A stretch of DNA of 7,284 nt, taken from the NCBI GenBank assembly GCA_002405555.1, contig DHMA01000065.1, positions 1,051 to 8,334 of the forward strand. Reading direction: 5' to 3'. A model generated the notes under the pieces. The model ran no database searches. It saw only the letters and a program-made list of their open reading frames with translations, and was not told the DNA's origin. This DNA comes from Opitutia bacterium UBA4654 (GTDB lineage: Bacteria > Verrucomicrobiota > Verrucomicrobiia > Opitutales > Intestinicryptomonadaceae). Both the position numbers and the translations under genes were made by a program. Shown here piece after piece: positions 5,223-7,284 of the stretch (positions are counted from its first letter, which is position 1; every line of letters starts with the position of its first letter).

Positions 5223-7037
5223 ATGGGAAAATCTCTTATTTTTATGTTCGCTCTGGCGGCGGCCTCAAACGTTTTCGCGCTCCAAACTGCGACGCTTCGG
5301 ATAAAGAAGCTTGACGGGCAGACTGTCGAGAGGCAAGTGTCTTTCGAAAAGGCGGGAGACGCGTTCAGAATTACCGTCCCCGTTGCCGACATCAAGCGCG
5401 ATGTCAAGTACATCGACATTTTGGCGGACGACGCCTTCGCGAAAAAGGGCGACAACGGCTTCTTTGTTCTCGGCGACAGTTCCTACGGCGAATTTAAATA
5501 CGACAACGGCGAGTTCACTCCGCGCTACTGCCACATGCCGATTTTCGGAATGAAGACTCCTGCGGGCGCGTTTGCGGCAATCGTCAAGGGTTTGAAGCAC
5601 GAGCAGCGTCCGACGGTCGAAGCCCGCAACGGCGAATACCGCGTATTTCCCCGCTTTTTCATTTCGGACCCCGACTGCAACAACCGCGCGAAAATCTCGC
5701 GCACCATTGCCTTCGACCCCTACGAGGACATTGTCGTAGACTACTACCCGCTCGAAAAGGACAAGGCAACTTATGCCGACATTGCCAAGGTTTACCGCAA
5801 CTTCCAGCTTTCGACGGGGGCAGTCGCGCCGCTCAAAGAGAGAATAAAGAACAATCCCGCGCTCGCGTATGCGGCGGATTCAATTTATGTCCGCGTAAAG
5901 CACGCAAGGAAGAAGTCGGAGGAGAAGAACCCCGCGCACGCAATGCAGACTGTCGAAAACGAGCCCGAGCTTGAAATATTTTTCACTTTCGACGACTTCG
6001 CCGACATCATGCGCCGCATGAAAGCCGAGGGAATCGACAAGGCGGAAGTATGTTCCGTAGGCTGGAACACTTCGGGGCACGACGGACGTTTTCCGCAATT
6101 CTTCCCCGTCGAGCCGAAGCTCGGAGGCGAGGCGAAGTTCCGCGCGGCAATCGCCGAGGGGAAGTCGCTCGGCTACCACATCAACTGCCACATAAACCCG
6201 TTTTCGGTGTTTTCCATATCGAACAGGTGGAACGACAACGGAATTGCGATGTACCCCGACGGCTCGCCGTTCTTCGACTATTTCCAGCCCGGCGGCAAGG
6301 CGTTCCGCCCGTGTTTCCAACGCTACTACGACCTCTGGATTAAGGACGACTTCAAGAAGATGAAGGCTCTCGGTCTCAACGGAATCATGCACCTCGACGT
6401 AATGTCTTTCGTGCACCCCTATCCGTGCAAAGACCCCATGCACCCGCTCAACAGGCAGCAGACGGTCGACTACGAAAACAGGGTAGGCGGATACGCGCAC
6501 GAAATTTTCGGCGGTCTTGCGTCGGAGGGCGGGCTTGACCACCTTGCGCCCACTCTCGACTTCGCGCTCTATTTGTGGTCGTATCCCGACTGGGAGGGCA
6601 AGCCCGAAAAGCTCGCCGAAAAGTTCGTGCCGCTCTGGCAGCTTGTCTACCACGGCATAATTCTCAGCAACCCCTACTACACGACAATCGACGCCCTCTA
6701 CCCGAAGTCCTACGCGACTTCCGACCAGCGCAAGGCGTACGACTATCTTGAAAATCCCGAAACGCGCTGGCTCAAAGCGATAGAGTTCGACGCCCGCCCC
6801 GTTTTCTATTATACCGACTACAAAAACTTGAAGCCCATGAAACGCGCCTACGACGAGTTCCAGAAGCTCAAACACCTGCAACTGCAATTCATGCAGGACC
6901 ACCGCGAAGTGTCGAAAGGCGTGTTTGTTTCGACATTCGAAAGCGGCGAGGAAATCGCCGTAAACTACACTTCCGCGCCGTTCGAATACAAGGGCAAAAG
7001 CGTTCCCGCCAAGGGATACAGGCACTTTGCGAAATAA
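5223..7037 (+). CDS. Secreted glycosidase-like protein (DUF5696/GH101-like TIM barrel, putative)
   Basis: A 604-residue exported protein of unproven function. Residues 1-19 (MGKSLIFMFALAAASNVFA) are a clear signal peptide with a V-x-A cleavage site. An N-terminal beta-rich domain (about 20-210) is followed by a barrel-like domain (about 220-530). The barrel includes VGWNTSGHDGRFP (Trp281), HINCHINPF (319-327), GIMHLDVMSF (Asp392) and SEGGLDHL (Glu435, Asp439). A short beta C-terminus ends with EIAVNYTSAPFEYKGKSVPAKGY, like the beta-sandwich tails of such enzymes. Strand-end Asp and Glu in these settings are typical of retaining glycosidases, so Asp392 and Glu435 are candidate nucleophile and acid/base. 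The resemblance to DUF5696 and GH101/GH129-type proteins is from memory and fairly weak. No lipobox or sorting signal is seen, so it is probably periplasmic or released. It has its own terminator and no transporter or regulator beside it. Confidence 0.75.
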   Translation: MGKSLIFMFALAAASNVFALQTATLRIKKLDGQTVERQVSFEKAGDAFRITVPVADIKRDVKYIDILADDAFAKKGDNGFFVLGDSSYGEFKYDNGEFTPRYCHMPIFGMKTPAGAFAAIVKGLKHEQRPTVEARNGEYRVFPRFFISDPDCNNRAKISRTIAFDPYEDIVVDYYPLEKDKATYADIAKVYRNFQLSTGAVAPLKERIKNNPALAYAADSIYVRVKHARKKSEEKNPAHAMQTVENEPELEIFFTFDDFADIMRRMKAEGIDKAEVCSVGWNTSGHDGRFPQFFPVEPKLGGEAKFRAAIAEGKSLGYHINCHINPFSVFSISNRWNDNGIAMYPDGSPFFDYFQPGGKAFRPCFQRYYDLWIKDDFKKMKALGLNGIMHLDVMSFVHPYPCKDPMHPLNRQQTVDYENRVGGYAHEIFGGLASEGGLDHLAPTLDFALYLWSYPDWEGKPEKLAEKFVPLWQLVYHGIILSNPYYTTIDALYPKSYATSDQRKAYDYLENPETRWLKAIEFDARPVFYYTDYKNLKPMKRAYDEFQKLKHLQLQFMQDHREVSKGVFVSTFESGEEIAVNYTSAPFEYKGKSVPAKGYRHFAK

Positions 7038-7060
7038 AGCGCGAAAGCTCATGCAAAACA

Positions 7061-7097
7061 AAATCCCGCGTCGGAGAAAATCCGCGCGGGATTTTTT
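7061..7097 (+). terminator. Strong intrinsic terminator after the glycosidase-like gene
   Basis: A perfect 10-bp stem (AAATCCCGCG with CGCGGGATTT) extends by another 4 bp (CGGA/TCCG) past one bulged base and is capped by a GAAAA loop. Six T's follow at 7092-7097. It lies 24 bases after the TAA. The A-rich left flank means it could also work for minus-strand transcripts. Confidence 0.92.
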
Positions 7098-7284
7098 GCG
7101 TCTTAGCCGAACGCCAAGCCAAATCTTCAACAGACGCTCCGCTCCCCCCCCGCAAGCTTTCCGTTGGGGAAAGAAAGCGTCCGAACGGGGCATCGCGCGG
7201 AGCGCGGGCAAATGCGCCCGCAAAGCGTCGGCGCGGACAAACGCAAAACCGAGTCTTACGCGGACAAACGCGAAAGGAGCGCGG
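7098..7284. other. Noncoding right end with a hairpin, C8 run and direct repeat
   Basis: No convincing gene is seen on either strand. The segment holds a run of eight C's (7144-7151), a CTTTCC/GGAAAG hairpin (7157-7173) nested within GACGCT/AGCGTC arms (7133-7138 and 7176-7181), and a GCGGGC/GCCCGC hairpin (7204-7221). The last bases include AAAGGAG (7273-7279), which could be the ribosome binding site of a gene starting just beyond the window; that cannot be tested here. Confidence 0.5.
7232..7271. repeat. 13-bp direct repeat CGCGGACAAACGC, two copies
   Basis: Exact copies lie at 7232-7244 and 7259-7271, 27 bases apart start to start. They may be binding sites for a regulator of a gene to the right, or part of an intergenic repeat. 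Confidence 0.55.

Noticed and set aside
5880..7223. Long minus-strand open frame of 447 codons
   Set aside because: It is antisense to the secreted glycosidase-like gene, starts with TTG inside the right-end hairpin region, and runs through the terminator. It is a codon-bias shadow.

Overview
This is a GC-rich, gene-dense 7.3 kb piece of chromosome from a Gram-negative, LPS-bearing bacterium. It carries an LptD-type outer-membrane protein, a condensin subunit, a peptidoglycan/LPS amino-sugar enzyme, a small ferredoxin and a secreted glycosidase-like protein. The order lptD-scpA-small ORF-glmM is not a proteobacterial arrangement, and the protein style suggests the Verrucomicrobiota/PVC group, perhaps an Opitutae-like gut or host-associated lineage. 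That placement is an inference and cannot be settled from the window alone. No IS, phage, tRNA, rRNA or CRISPR feature was seen.

Layout. Positions 1-4561 hold one tightly packed minus-strand operon, transcribed right to left: lptD (LPS export to the cell surface), scpA (chromosome condensation), an 80-residue protein of unknown function, and glmM (glucosamine-1-phosphate for peptidoglycan and LPS), which runs off the left edge. The gaps between these genes are 1, 1 and 2 bases, so translational coupling is likely. Positions 4562-4845 form a noncoding stretch full of GC-rich palindromes. It includes the intrinsic terminator of the next gene and a set of mutually exclusive inverted repeats in the presumed lptD leader. 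A minus-strand mono-cluster ferredoxin follows (4846-5076), then a 146-bp divergent intergenic region with possible promoters. Next is a plus-strand secreted protein of about 604 residues (5223-7037) that looks like a TIM-barrel glycosidase of the DUF5696/GH101-like type. It ends at a strong intrinsic terminator. The last 200 bases (7098-7284) are noncoding, with a hairpin and a 13-bp direct repeat.

How the genes fit together. The operon joins two envelope functions, LPS transport and UDP-GlcNAc precursor supply, with chromosome segregation; the 80-residue protein sits between the last two. The ferredoxin and the secreted glycosidase-like gene appear to be separate transcription units. I do not see a clearly new multi-gene system such as defence, a toxin-antitoxin pair or a mobile element. 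The best leads are the small unknown protein inside the operon, the structured lptD leader, and the poorly characterised secreted enzyme.
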